The position numbers and the translations under genes were made by a program. The notes beneath the pieces were generated by a model, which saw only the letters and a program-made list of their open reading frames with translations, had not been told where the DNA came from and ran no database searches. Below, one piece after another: positions 42,655 to 53,807 of a stretch of 64,000 bases of DNA (its first letter is position 1; every line of letters starts with the position of its first letter). Source of the stretch: Pyrenochaeta sp. MPI-SDFR-AT-0127 (lineage: Eukaryota > Ascomycota > Dothideomycetes > Pleosporales > Cucurbitariaceae); NCBI GenBank assembly GCA_020747015.1, contig JAGTJM010000008.1, forward strand, positions 62,001 to 126,000, read 5' to 3'.

Positions 42655-44653
42655 CTAGCCACACAAGAGATTCTCCAGCTCCTCCGGCGTCAATGTGCTC
42701 TTTCTCCTCGGCCGTCCCCCAATCCGCGTCTTCACCGGTGATCGAGGTGCCCGCTTCTTAATAGTCTCTTCAGGCACTTCTGTTTCATCATCATTCTTCT
42801 TCTTCGTCTTCGCGGGGCTAGCAGCCTTCACGGCGGCTGCTTCCGCCTGAACGACTTTGAGCTTGTCTTGCACCGTTAGCTTCGGTGATCGCTCATCTGG
42901 GTGCGCATGCGGGCTTGATAGGCGTTTCTTGCTCTGTCCAAACTTGTTAGATTGGCTGGACGTAGAAATCACTGCTGGTGAGTCGAGGACAAAAGAAGGG
43001 GACGAAGAAAAAGTGACTTTGCTGGCCATCTTGATAATCTGATCGGCAATGCTGTCACAACGTACATGGCGTGGTGTGCGAATATCCTGACTCGCTGCTC
43101 TGGGCATTCGTTCGTCTGAGTGCGGTGCTTTGGTCACAGATGTGAGGCGGCTAGGCTTCTCCACATCGACTAGATCTATCCCAGACGCATCTGCATTCTC
43201 ATCTTCTAGTTGCGAAGGCGTGTTGGGTATGGATGCAGAGAAAGCAACTTTGCGGGGTGATCGACTCGGTGACTTGTTGCCGTTGGTCTCTCTAAGCGCT
43301 GGCTGGCTGGGATGCAGCTTCAGCTTGAACATGTCTGAGCCGGTGGTTTTTTCCGCGACATGATCTGCCTCAGGCGAGGGTAGGCGTTGTGGCTCTTCCG
43401 CGTCGTCGAGCTCCTCGTCGAATACTGAGCTAGCGTCTTGTTCAGCTTCGTCTTCAGAGTATTCCGCTTCGATCATAGACGCCTCTTCCTTGTCGACAGA
43501 TTCCAGACCTACCCCCAGACCTAGGCCCATTTTGAGCTCTTCGAGGTTGATCGTGTCGCCGTTGGTCATGCGCTTCCGCCAGGAGTCCATGAGCATGAAA
43601 GATTCGCGCAAGCGGGCCTCCATCTTCTCCCAACCTGCTCTTAGTCTTTGTATTTCCTCTTCACGCAGTTCCACTTCGTCCACTGCCACAAAATTCGGAT
43701 TTGTGAGCAGATTTTTGAGGTTGTCTAGTACAGCGTCCATTTCGTTGGCTAGAGTCTCGTAGTTGGTAGGCAGTGTCTGCAACATGCCCTGTCGAGTATC
43801 CTCGTCTTGTTCGGCGATGACGGACAATCCTTCTGCATCCTCCTGTCTGTCGTGCTCTGGCATGCCTTGCAGCTCCCGCAACGTCATGAGCGTATTGCGC
43901 ACAAGGCCAATTAGATTGTCGTTTTCGTCGCTCAAGCTTTGGCTCAACTGTGTAAGAAACTCGGTCGTCTCCTGCTTCAGGCTGTATTCTGGGTCACTCA
44001 GATCCGGTGCATCGTCTCGGATGCCGTTCGTTGATCCACCTAATCCTATGCTTCCGGGGTTGATTGTGATGCTCGCACCCACCAGACCAGTCTTGTTGCC
44101 TCGCTGCTGGCTCGTCAAATGGCTCTTAAGTCGTTGAATCTCCCTGTCGCGCTTCCGTACGTCGTTCGTGCAGCTGGTCCTGATCTGGTCGACCGTGGTC
44201 TTGAGTCGCTGCATCTCTGTCCGCAACTTGCGTGCAGAAGATTCCGCGGTCTGGAGAGACTTGCGCGCAGAACTTTCTTGCGCTTGTGCAAGAGACAATT
44301 GGCGCGAAAGATCTCCGTTGCGTGTGTGGAGCTTTTCAAGGGCGAGCGTTTGGCGCGTCGATTCTGATCGAAGAGTGCGTAGGGTGTCGGCAATGGACTC
44401 TCGATATTCTTGATCGCGCTATACACTCGTCAGTATCTCCTGTATAATCATCAAGGCATCGATCAAGACGCACATCGCGCTTCAAAATCAGATCGTGCAC
44501 CAGATTGATAATTTGCGCCATGGTGACTTCCTTTCCACCCTCTCCCCTTGAAGGGTGAGCAAACTCGATCGATACGCCATTACGCAATAGTCCGCGCGCC
44601 AGAAGCAGATTATTGATGTACGTAGAGGCTGTCTTCAGGTTATAAGACTCCAT
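42655..44653 (-). CDS. ADIP-domain coiled-coil protein (TinC-like)
   Basis: Two exons (44653-44474 and 44418-42655) give 647 residues. The N terminus (SYNLKTASTYINNLLLARGL, IINLVHDLILKRDRDQEYRE) is the start of the afadin/alpha-actinin-binding (ADIP) domain, followed by a coiled coil up to about residue 170 (SARKLRTEMQRLKTTV). The middle is acidic and the C terminus is Ser/Pro/Lys-rich with SPSRSPRKV and KSPVK-like sites. Related proteins include Aspergillus TinC, reported to bind the mitotic kinase NIMA, and spindle-pole or Golgi tethering proteins in animals. The intron (44473-44419) has donor GTGCGT. Role here: inference. Confidence 0.78.
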
Positions 44654-45471
44654 TGCGGTCGTTGCGCGTTGGTGTTGTGGGTAATGACGGTGGTGTGGCC
44701 TTCGTCCAATGTTTGTTTACCCACGCTGCGCCGGAAGGTGCGCCGCTGGTTACCAGAAACGCTTGTCTGCGCTCGGGCCACCACTCCCAGAGCCATGCAA
44801 CCACAGCCACCCTGCATATCACATCTTGATTAGATCTCCCATCTTATGAGATACCGCGGCTGGCATCACGGGCCCATCAGTACAAGCATATATTGCTAAT
44901 GAACTGCCACAAGCACAATTACCAGCAATGCGAGCATTCACTCATGACCTCCGGCATAGTTTCCCCGTGGGCAGACTGCTGTAGACTTCATCAAAGTGAC
45001 ACATTCATCGAGGTGATAGGCAAGAGTAGTCCCTTTCTCAGGTCAGCTGGGTTGACTCTTTCACAAGATAGTCGTTCGGCAGCCATTCGGCTGGACCCAT
45101 GTCAGATTAAATCAAGATGCTATAAGACTATCTGCCGTTCTCCTCGCTGTCCAAGATCGCATTCGCATTCGGCAGCGGTTTCAAGATTCCGATCATGCCC
45201 TAGTAGTACCAAAGGCTCTCCATTGGAGGGATAGTGGCAGATCCGGTGGTTGATCTCTTGCAAAAAGGCTTAGCTGATTTGTTCCCTGTACGCTTCCTGG
45301 GCGCAACTCCAAGGAGTACACGGAGGACTAGACATATCGATGATTGAATTGCAAAAGATCGACAGAATGTGATTTATAAATTCATCTCCCAGCCGTGAAT
45401 TGCGCTCGCAAGTCTCCTTGCAATTCTAACTGCTGTAGTTGGCTACTTACACAGTACTTGTTATCTTCACC
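44654..45471. other. Intergenic: divergent promoter region
   Basis: 818 bases between the divergent TinC-like gene and the FAD-linked oxidase. No coding signal or clear element seen. Confidence 0.5.
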
Positions 45472-47206
45472 ATGAAGACCCACATGTGTCTACTTATCAT
45501 TAACCTGCTGCTCGTTTGTCGATCAACCGTTGCGGCTCCTACCCAGGCAACAACCCAGGCATGCACCGAGATCAAGAACTCTCTCCCCGACAAATATCTT
45601 ACTTCTGGCTTGCTTCCATCAGAGTATGAAACCGAAACTTCCAAGTATTGGTCCACTGCCCTCCGTGAAGTCAGACCAGCCTGCATCGTTCAACCAGCCT
45701 CTGCTGAGGATGTCTCTACCGTTGTCAAGATTCTAAACAAGTTCCCAAGTGTCCGATTTGCTACGAAGAGCGGCGGACACGATCCAAATGTTGGACACGC
45801 TACGGTTCAAGATGGCGTCCTCATCACTATGACTGACATGGTTGGAGCCACCTACGACGCGGCGCGTAAGGTGGCTTATGTGAGACCAGGAGGTGAATGG
45901 AACGACGTTGTTGGGGCATTAGAGCCTAATGGAGTGACTGTTACCAGTGGCCGATTAGGTTCGTTCTTTGATTCTGCACGGATGTTCCGAAGGAGCTGAC
46001 TTTCCCTTGCAGGACTCGTGGGAGTTGGTGGATATCTCCTGCAAGGAGGCATTTCTTTCCTTACTGCCCAGGAGGGCCTCGCTGCCGATGTCAGTCACGT
46101 TCCTTTTGATGCGTGACCAAACCACTGACCATTCGCAGAATCTTATTGGGTGGGAAACCATCATGGCTAACGGATCAATCATCAATGTCGATGCTGCCAC
46201 ACACCCGGAGCTTGCCCAAGCAATGCGTGGGAGTGGTAGCCAATTTGGCATCGTAACAAAGTATACCATCAATGTCCACCCCATCGGCGATGTCTGGGGT
46301 GGTTCTTGCTTCTACGACTCGACCCAAGACGAGAAACTACACGGTGCTTTGCACAATTTCGTCGCCGAAGGTGCTCAAGACCCCAAGGCTGCGATCATTT
46401 TTTCGAATGTGATTGCTGTTGGCAGCATCAGGATCAACATCATCTACTACTTTTATGATGGTCCAACGCAGCCTACATCGGGTCCGTTCGCAGACTTCCT
46501 AACGATCCCCGGGCTTGTCTGTTCGAACAAAAGGCAGAAGTACTCTGGGCTGGTGATCTATCACCCTTGTCAGCATGCAGATTCATATCAAGCTAACTAT
46601 AGCTAGCTGAGGACAAATGGAGAGCCTGCCCGCCTTTTCAACTCCAGGGTTTCATTCAGGGTAAGCATGTCCGCCAGACATGCATCACAAATTGGCATAC
46701 TTACACTTCAACAGACTTACACTATCCCATACATTCCTACTCGTCCGCAGATGTATGCTGAGATCCGTGACAAGCTCGCCGAGATCACAGAATCCTTCCG
46801 CACCGTCCTGCGCCCTACCACTCAATTCTCCGTCGACTTCCAACCGTTGCCCTCCATTGTCGGCAAGATTTCGGCTTCAAAGGGCGGAAATGCTATGGGC
46901 CTCACGGCATCCGACCCTGACCGTCTGATTGTCGAAATACAGAGCTCCTGGGCGCTGGCCACCGATGATGCAGAGGGATATAGTCTAGGTAAACAGCTGA
47001 CGGATTGGCTCGAGGAGCAAGTGCCACTATGGTTGGATGAGGCAGGTATGAGTCGTGATGTCTATCTGCCATTATTCATGAATGATGCTGCTGGTGATCA
47101 AGATGTTACGAAAACTTATAAGGATTATGAGAAGTTCAAAGCGTTGCAAAAAAGTGTTGATCCAGAAGGCTTGTTTAGCACAAGGGGAGGAGGCTTCACA
47201 TACTAG
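45472..47206 (+). CDS. Secreted FAD-linked oxidase (berberine-bridge-like)
   Basis: Five exons (45472-45958, 46013-46089, 46139-46552, 46607-46660, 46715-47206) give 507 residues. There is a signal peptide (MKTHMCLLIINLLLVCRSTV), then the FAD-binding PCMH domain with FATKSGGHDPNVGHATVQDG; the His of SGGH is the usual covalent FAD ligand. GLVGVGGYLLQGGISFLTAQ follows. The second covalent ligand, a Cys found in berberine bridge enzymes, is absent, so attachment should be through His only. The C-terminal part ends YKDYEKFKALQKSVDPEGLF. Family members oxidise sugars, alkaloids or polyketides and release H2O2. It is convergent with the iminopeptidase gene, 85 bases apart. Confidence 0.92.
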
Positions 47207-47291
47207 CGCAACGTAAACAGGGTACAGGAGAGGCTCGTGTATTCATCCAGTCCTTATAGAAGACCCCCCAGTGTACATGTATATGAAATAC

Positions 47292-48467
47292 CTACAACGG
47301 CAACTCTGCATACTTTTCACATGCCTCAATCAACGACTTCAGCGTGCCCGGTTCCTGTAAAAAAAACCTTAGTCGTGCCTTCAGCTTTTAATATCATCAC
47401 TTAGAGCTTACCATAGCACCGTGTCCAGCATCAGGAGTCCAGTGTAACTCAGACTCTGGCCACGCTTTGTGCAATTCCCACGCGGTAATAGGCGGGCACA
47501 CTACATCATACCTCCCTTGCACAATCGTCGCTATGTCCTCATCAGTCTACATTCTCCACATTTCATCACCTCTAAACTTGGAACTCACCGGGGATGTTCC
47601 GGATCTTGTCTATGTTCTCCTTCTTCAGCAGTTGGCCTTCCTCCAGCCAAGCTTTGTTCTGGAAGTAGTGGGATTCCATCCTCGCATGGGCGAGTAGTAA
47701 TACAGGATCATCCAAGCTCTTCAAGCCTGCAATGTTCGGATACAATGTACTTATCGAGATCTCCCACTTGTTCCACGCCCGTGCAGCAGGGTGGCTGATG
47801 GACGTGTCATCAGACATGAGGCGTTTATGATAAGACGTCACATGATCTGCACGCTCGTCTTCAGGGAGAAACTCGATAAACTCGTCGAATTTATCCGGGA
47901 AGAGCATTGCAGCACCGCCCGGAACTAATGTCCATTGCAACTCGAGAGCTCGGACTGTAAATATGCCGCGGAGGACCAGACTCCCCACACTCTGAGGATG
48001 TGTTTGTGCATAGGCGAGAGATAACGTCGACCCCCACGAGCCACCAAAGACCAGGTGCCATTTCTCGATTTGAAGGTGCTTGCGTAATGCTTCGATATCA
48101 GACACCAGATGCCAAGTCGTGTTATTGGTAGTGCTGGCATTTGGGCGTGAGAGACCGCAGCCTCGTTGATCGAGAAGAACCACACGGTATTGCTCAGGCT
48201 TGAAGAATACTGTGATGGCTTTGGTGCAACGGCCGCCAGGACCACCGTGGAGGTAGATTACTGGAAAACTGTTAACAGAACGTTTTTATGGAAACAGGAA
48301 AGATGAAACTAGTTGGATTTAAATTTCGATATACAAGACTTACAAGGCTTTCCATTCTTGTTTCCATACTGCTGATAGTACAACTCATGCGTCTCATCTA
48401 CCCTCAGCCAATCCTGATCCCAAGCATCGTCATGCTGGTAGCCTGATACTTGAGGTGCTTGAGCCAT
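47292..48467 (-). CDS. Proline iminopeptidase (alpha/beta hydrolase, S33)
   Basis: Four exons (48467-48344, 48260-47589, 47530-47412, 47354-47292) give 325 residues, the usual length. Motifs are YLHGGPGG (oxyanion hole), VVLLDQRGCGLSRP, the nucleophile elbow GGSWGSTLSLAYAQTHP, TIVQGRYDVVCP with the catalytic Asp, and DAGHGAMEP with the His. The enzyme removes N-terminal proline from peptides. No signal peptide is seen, so it is likely cytosolic. The C terminus (EACEKYAELPL) carries no targeting signal. Confidence 0.93.
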
Positions 48468-49097
48468 GACTTTTGAATGTGAGATGAGTCGACCCTAAAA
48501 GCTTGTGAGAAGGTCTTAAGAATGTTCAAGCTTTTGTAGGCTGAACCTGTGCGATGTTGTCACGGGTGGGGAGTCAGAATCATGTACGACTACCCCGCTT
48601 TGGTATAGTGGGCCCCGCTGCGTGAAGAGCACCTTCCAAGCTGAGTGCAGCGTAACTGCTCTCTCCTTGTTTAGGTCTTTCCTAGAAGACCAAATCAAAT
48701 AATTGGATGGCTTGAAATGATTCTAGGCAGCAGTTAAAGTGTCCGTCACGTTCTGTCTCTAGTATTGCGACTCCTTGCAACATGTCCTTCAAACCTCCTC
48801 TCAGTCTGTCAGCCTGATGGTTTTACCCATTTTCTTTTCAAATAGAATCAGCAGTTGGACAGCCCAGAAGAATATATTCAAGTGTAATGCAAGATTCATG
48901 TCTGTTATGTGAGCATTCAACCTTTCCCACTTCCATCTTCCTCTTGCCTCTTTCCATCCTTGAAATAACACTCCTTCGGCTTAGGGGATCTTCATGCTCT
49001 ATGCAAAATGTGCACCCTCCTAAGAACATGCTTCGCGTATCTCGCTTTCATCAACGTAGCTTTAACATGTGCCACATCGAGTAGCCGAAGCAGCCCC
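48468..49097. other. Intergenic: iminopeptidase promoter
   Basis: 630 bases between two minus-strand genes. Nothing beyond short unsupported frames. Confidence 0.5.
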
Positions 49098-50325
49098 TTA
49101 CTGCACAGGGTTGCTACCAGGCAATTGCGTTAGCCACCCATCAATTTCCTCTTTAACCTTCTGTTGCTGCCCACACTTATTCCCCGTAGCAATGTTCTGC
49201 GACTTAAGCGTTGGGCATTTCATGTTGATACAATTAGTATCCATTGCCCTTTGCAATGAATCTCCTTCCCAGCCGAAGATGTAGTCGCCATGGTTACCGT
49301 AGCCAGTCCTAGTCACGAGTCAATATGAAAATAGCCATGGATTGAACGAGCATGGTGCAAGGCCAAAGAGCAAACGTGCCAGCTATACATACCTGTCTCC
49401 AAAGGACCACACAAACGGCTGGCTCCCATCCTCGGGCCATATGCTCTTATCGTTGAAAGCCGTTGTATCCCAAACAGTTTCGATAAGGAGCCGTGGGATC
49501 TTGACAGGGTGACTCGCTGGACAAGGAGTGTCTTTCAGACTAAGACTAAAGACAAGTGTCAGTGAATTGGCCATATTGTGAGCGACTAAACGCTACAGCT
49601 TACTATGAGACGTGACTTTTGTGATCCGGACTATCCAAGTTCACGCCATCCCAACAGTTTGGGAAATTCACGTTGACCATGATGCCAGCCGGGCATGGTG
49701 TCGTCGGGAAGGTGGGTGTTTGATTGTCGCGGGTGCTCATTGTTTGCAAGCACGTGAAGCTCAGCTGACCACGGTTTCCTTTAACTTGAGCGGCAGTTTT
49801 GGACAGGGGACTCCCTAATGACAACGAAATCGTCAGCTCATAGTGTATGGTATGTTATGATAGCTTAGAAGCAGATCTTGGAAACGCACCAGTGACCATT
49901 CTAAACCCCTTCTTGAAAGCTGTTACCTGTCCCTTTGCTACAGGATTACCATCAAATGCGGCTTGATAGTACACCGTCATTCCACCGTTTGCACCATCAA
50001 ACCCCACGTTAGGCTTGATAGGAACACGTTTGAACGTTCCATTTCTCGCGCGGAAGAACATAACTGGAGTCCAGTAATTACTTTTGTCTTCTGAAAAGGC
50101 ACATGTTGAGCAAGTCGAGTATTCTGCTGGATCATCTGCTGGGTCCATGGACGCGTTGAAGGCATTTCCACCCGTTATTTGATGTAGATGAGTCGATTGC
50201 AGCTCGCCTGGAGAAACGATTGGATCCAGCCGTTCGACGACAAGTTGCGAGCATGAGAAGCGGAGGGCTTGGCTGGCAGCATGGACCGTAGGCAGCAACA
50301 AGAGAATATGGGACGTCCAAAGCAT
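49098..50325 (-). CDS. Secreted DUF1996-domain protein
   Basis: Four exons (50325-49890, 49814-49604, 49539-49393, 49308-49098) give 334 residues. A signal peptide (MLWTSHILLLLPTVHAASQA) is followed by DUF1996 landmarks: RLDPIVSPGELQSTHLHQIT, CSTCAFSEDKSNYWTPVMFF, FPNCWDGVNLDSPDHKSHVS, HPVKIPRLLIETVW and YGNHGDYIFGWEGDSLQRAM. The family is common in fungal secretomes and sometimes carries WSC domains, which are absent here. The biochemical role is unknown. All three introns are 49-80 bases with GT donors. Confidence 0.9.
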
Positions 50326-51345
50326 GGTGGCGTAGAGATTTGAGAGTGGCCAAACGAGTGTGGTGACGAGAGTCAGAAACGAATGTCAGATACCAAAAAG
50401 GATTGTCAAAAATGAGCGACAAGTTGCCCGAAAAGGGAAACAGGAAACCAAAACAATTCCAACGGGATATTCGTGAATCCAAGTGCCTTTTCTGGCCAGT
50501 AGGGCATCCCAGCCCATCCTCACAACACCCCTTGGAGGGCGTAGATTAAGTCGCGGGACGAGCCGTAATTGCACCTTTTCCAGCCTCCGACTGTATCACG
50601 TAGATGAACATGCCGCTCCATCCAAACAATTAGGCCAGAAACACCGCTTCAGCGAGTGAGGAGCGTGGTGCCGTGTCGGTGATCTAAAACGGTCGAGTGG
50701 CTTGGCAATCCGTGTTTCATCTTAGGTCATCTACATGATTGATATTTGATGGGAGAGAAAGGAGGTGCCTGTGCGCTTGGGTCATTGCCGTACTTGGTGT
50801 TATGGAGAAGAATGCTCTTGAGGGACGAGTGCGGATTTTGTTGTATACCCACGATTGATAGAACCTGAGATTGGTGCCAGGTTCATCAATTGCCAATAGA
50901 GGATAGTAAGAATTGACAAAATTATCAGAAGCGAGAGAATGAGTTGAAATCATGCAAAAACATACAACAACGGGGCTTTGCTAGTGGTCACCTACGGAAC
51001 TACTGATCTGGCTGAGAAGCCTTGTTTTCTTTGGCTTCGCACTCGTACGCTGAGTTGACTGCTTTCAGACTCCTGTGCCAGGCCTCGAAGTCTTCACGTC
51101 TCCAATTATCCCTAACACAGGCTGTATTGCTATTCTATATTTCTTATTCATAGAATTCAAGTGTAGCACCTGTAGGCAGAAGGGAACGGATGTGGCCGAT
51201 GCCTGAGTGGTGAGTGCACGTGAGAAGAAAGAGGCTAAGCCTAATAGCGCTAGTGGTGCCAAGCTCGCTTGCAGCCCGCAACACAATCCGATAAAATCGA
51301 AAAACTTCTTTTGACTTAGCAACAACACCACACAACTCTGTCAAC
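50326..51345. other. Intergenic: divergent promoters of DUF1996 and RPL28 genes
   Basis: 1020 bases. The 60 bases before the RPL28 start are rich in AAC and T runs, a usual fungal ribosomal-protein leader. No gene seen. Confidence 0.5.
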
Positions 51346-51895
51346 ATGCCGACTCACTTGAGCAAGACCAGGAAGCACAGGGGACATGTCAGCGCCGGAC
51401 ATGGACGCGTTGGCAAGCATCGCAAGCATCCCGGTGGTGTATGTAACCCAAAAACGATGACCACATACTCTGATGAAACTGACATCTCCAGCGCGGTCTT
51501 GCCGGTGGTCAACATCATCACCGAACCAATTTGGACAAATACCATCCTGGTTACTTCGGAAAGGTGGGAATGCGTCACTTCCATGTGCAGCGCAACCACG
51601 AGTGGAAGCCCGTGGTGAACGTCGACAAGGTAGGCCGAACCCAACACTGTAGTGTACCTGATCTGACTTCGCATAGCTCCTATCGCTCGTTCCTAGCGAA
51701 CAGCGCGAGAAATACCTAGACTCGTCGTCTGCTTCCAAGACCGCTCCAGTCATCAACCTTCTCGACCACGGCTACGCGAAATTATTAGGCAAGGGTCGCA
51801 TCCAAATCCCAGTCGTCGTTCGTGCGCGATACGTCAGCGCCGAAGCCGAAAAGAAGATTAAGGACGCTGGCGGTGTCATTCAGCTCGTCGCATAA
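51346..51895 (+). CDS. RPL28: 60S ribosomal protein L28 (uL15, mammalian L27a)
   Basis: Three exons (51346-51438, 51492-51629, 51677-51895) give 149 residues, exactly the fungal length. Sequence: MPTHLSKTRKHRGHVSAGHG, RVGKHRKHPGGRGLAGGQHH, KYHPGYFGKVGMRHFHVQRN and the C terminus IKDAGGVIQLVA. It is a core protein of the large ribosomal subunit near the peptidyl-transferase centre. Introns have donors GTATGT and GTAGGC. Confidence 0.97.
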
Positions 51896-53807
51896 GACCC
51901 TGAACTCGCTACGAAACATCAAGCTCCGCGGTGAGCAGACCGGAGGTGGATATCGCCAGGCATACTTTCCTACTATCAGTGTAGCGAACAATCAGCGTGG
52001 TGGCTGGGCAGTAGTTATTCGATAGATATCTATGAATGACATACTTGCCGAACAAACCTGGCAGCGCCGTCGTCTGTGACCGCATTACTGCTTTCTTCAC
52101 TGTTGATCTGTGACCGTTCCACACCAAGCTCGCAACTCGGGCACAGTGTCGCTGGCCCAAGTCGCCTACCCTGCGTGATTATCTTGCAAAGCAGACCGAA
52201 GCAGAAATACTGACTACACCCTGGATAAACACAGCTTACACTAATGGTAGGTTGATTTGTGACGTGAATTTTGACTCTTGTGACCATGGACGGCCCACCT
52301 AGGTGTGCGACAAACACTTAGCAATCGTCGTGCGTCTGGCCGTATAATACCTTTGTAATATGTATTCCCGGACGTACCGCTGATATCTTCTTTATGAAAC
52401 TTAGAATTGAGATCTATAAAGGCGAAAAAAAATGCGGCTACAAAATTCCATGTGATAGGAAAAGCTGCTCAATTTATCGAAAGCATGTGCAGATTAGATG
52501 CAAACGAGACGCTACACAAAGTCATCTTGCAGCTCATGTCTAAAAGTAACTTTGATAGGACTGGCGCATGACTTCTTAAATGGCAGACCAGAGCGTGGTT
52601 TGAAGAAACTCTAGGACTTGCGATTGTAGTTATACTTCACAGTATATTTCAAGGCTACTGTGTTTATTCTCTGAAGTGCATAGGTATCTAGTGAGGTCCA
52701 GTTTATTAGTCCATTTCGTTGTCCCAGTCTCCGCTATCCGCTATCCGCATTGCCATCTCAGTCTTCGAAGTCAGCATTGAGCTCCCAGTTGCTCAACGTA
52801 TCTTGCATAGGCGAGCGAACAATTGTGCTATTTCTGCGCGTGTTGGTTGCGTAAGAAGCATCAGCCAGTTAGACTTGTTCACTTTTAGGAAAAATTCTTT
52901 GTATGGCAGTTATATCGTAGCGTGCTCTATCCACAATCGTCTCGAGGGATTCTCCAAGCTTATCCACGTATCATACAAAGACAGTGGCGGATCTAGTAGC
53001 CTGGTAGGCGACAACTTGCAACATATTCCATAGACTTGTTGAATTTTTGTCCAGACTGTAACCGTCCCTCTTGAGCTATCTGTCATGACTCGAGAGCCTA
53101 TTTGCCCTTAAAGAACTGATGTCGAGGACGTAGAGTGTAATGATTTGTGAAGTCATCGGTGTTTGACTTGCATTTGCATTTCTCCAGTTCGAGATTTCCA
53201 AGTTGTAAAAGTATTGTGACCAGTGAATTAAATCTGCGGACGCAACGCCAGATTTGGTGGTGAATGAAAGAAAGGGTCCCATCTAAGGCTTTGCAATATA
53301 AGCTAAAGTCGGAGGACTGAGTTGCTTTGATTGTCAAACATATGCATGATATGCCCAGGGGCAGTATGAAAAATGTTATCAGCCGTCTCGTCCACAGTAT
53401 GGCCCGGGACACGTCCTTAGCTTATTGGAGGCTGGGACATTATCCACTGGTTTACTCATCATTTTAATTCCTCAAGAAACCTTCCCAAGGTTAGAGTACT
53501 CGCAGGAACAAATATGCCTCCCTTCCTGAATACTGAGGCCTGCCAACTTAGTCGTCGGCTCCTGGGCTGACTATGATCGAACCTGAAAGGTGGAAAACTC
53601 CCAAAAAACACCACACATAGTTGATCTAAAGCCATCAAGAAAAACTTTTATCATAGGTATACTACTAGTGTGTAAGGATGATGTTCGTGTTCATCAGTCA
53701 TAAAGCACAATCCACACGTGCACCTGGCAACTTGTGTAGTGCACTAGAGGAAGGCCATCAATGTACTCCACCCACTGTGGATCCGTCAGGAAGACGTTTA
53801 TACCACT
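51896..53807. other. Intergenic between convergent genes, no gene found
   Basis: 1.9 kb, AT-richer than its flanks, between the stops of RPL28 (+) and the HET-C gene (-). Short frames up to 104 codons on both strands lack similarity and splice partners. Confidence 0.5.
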
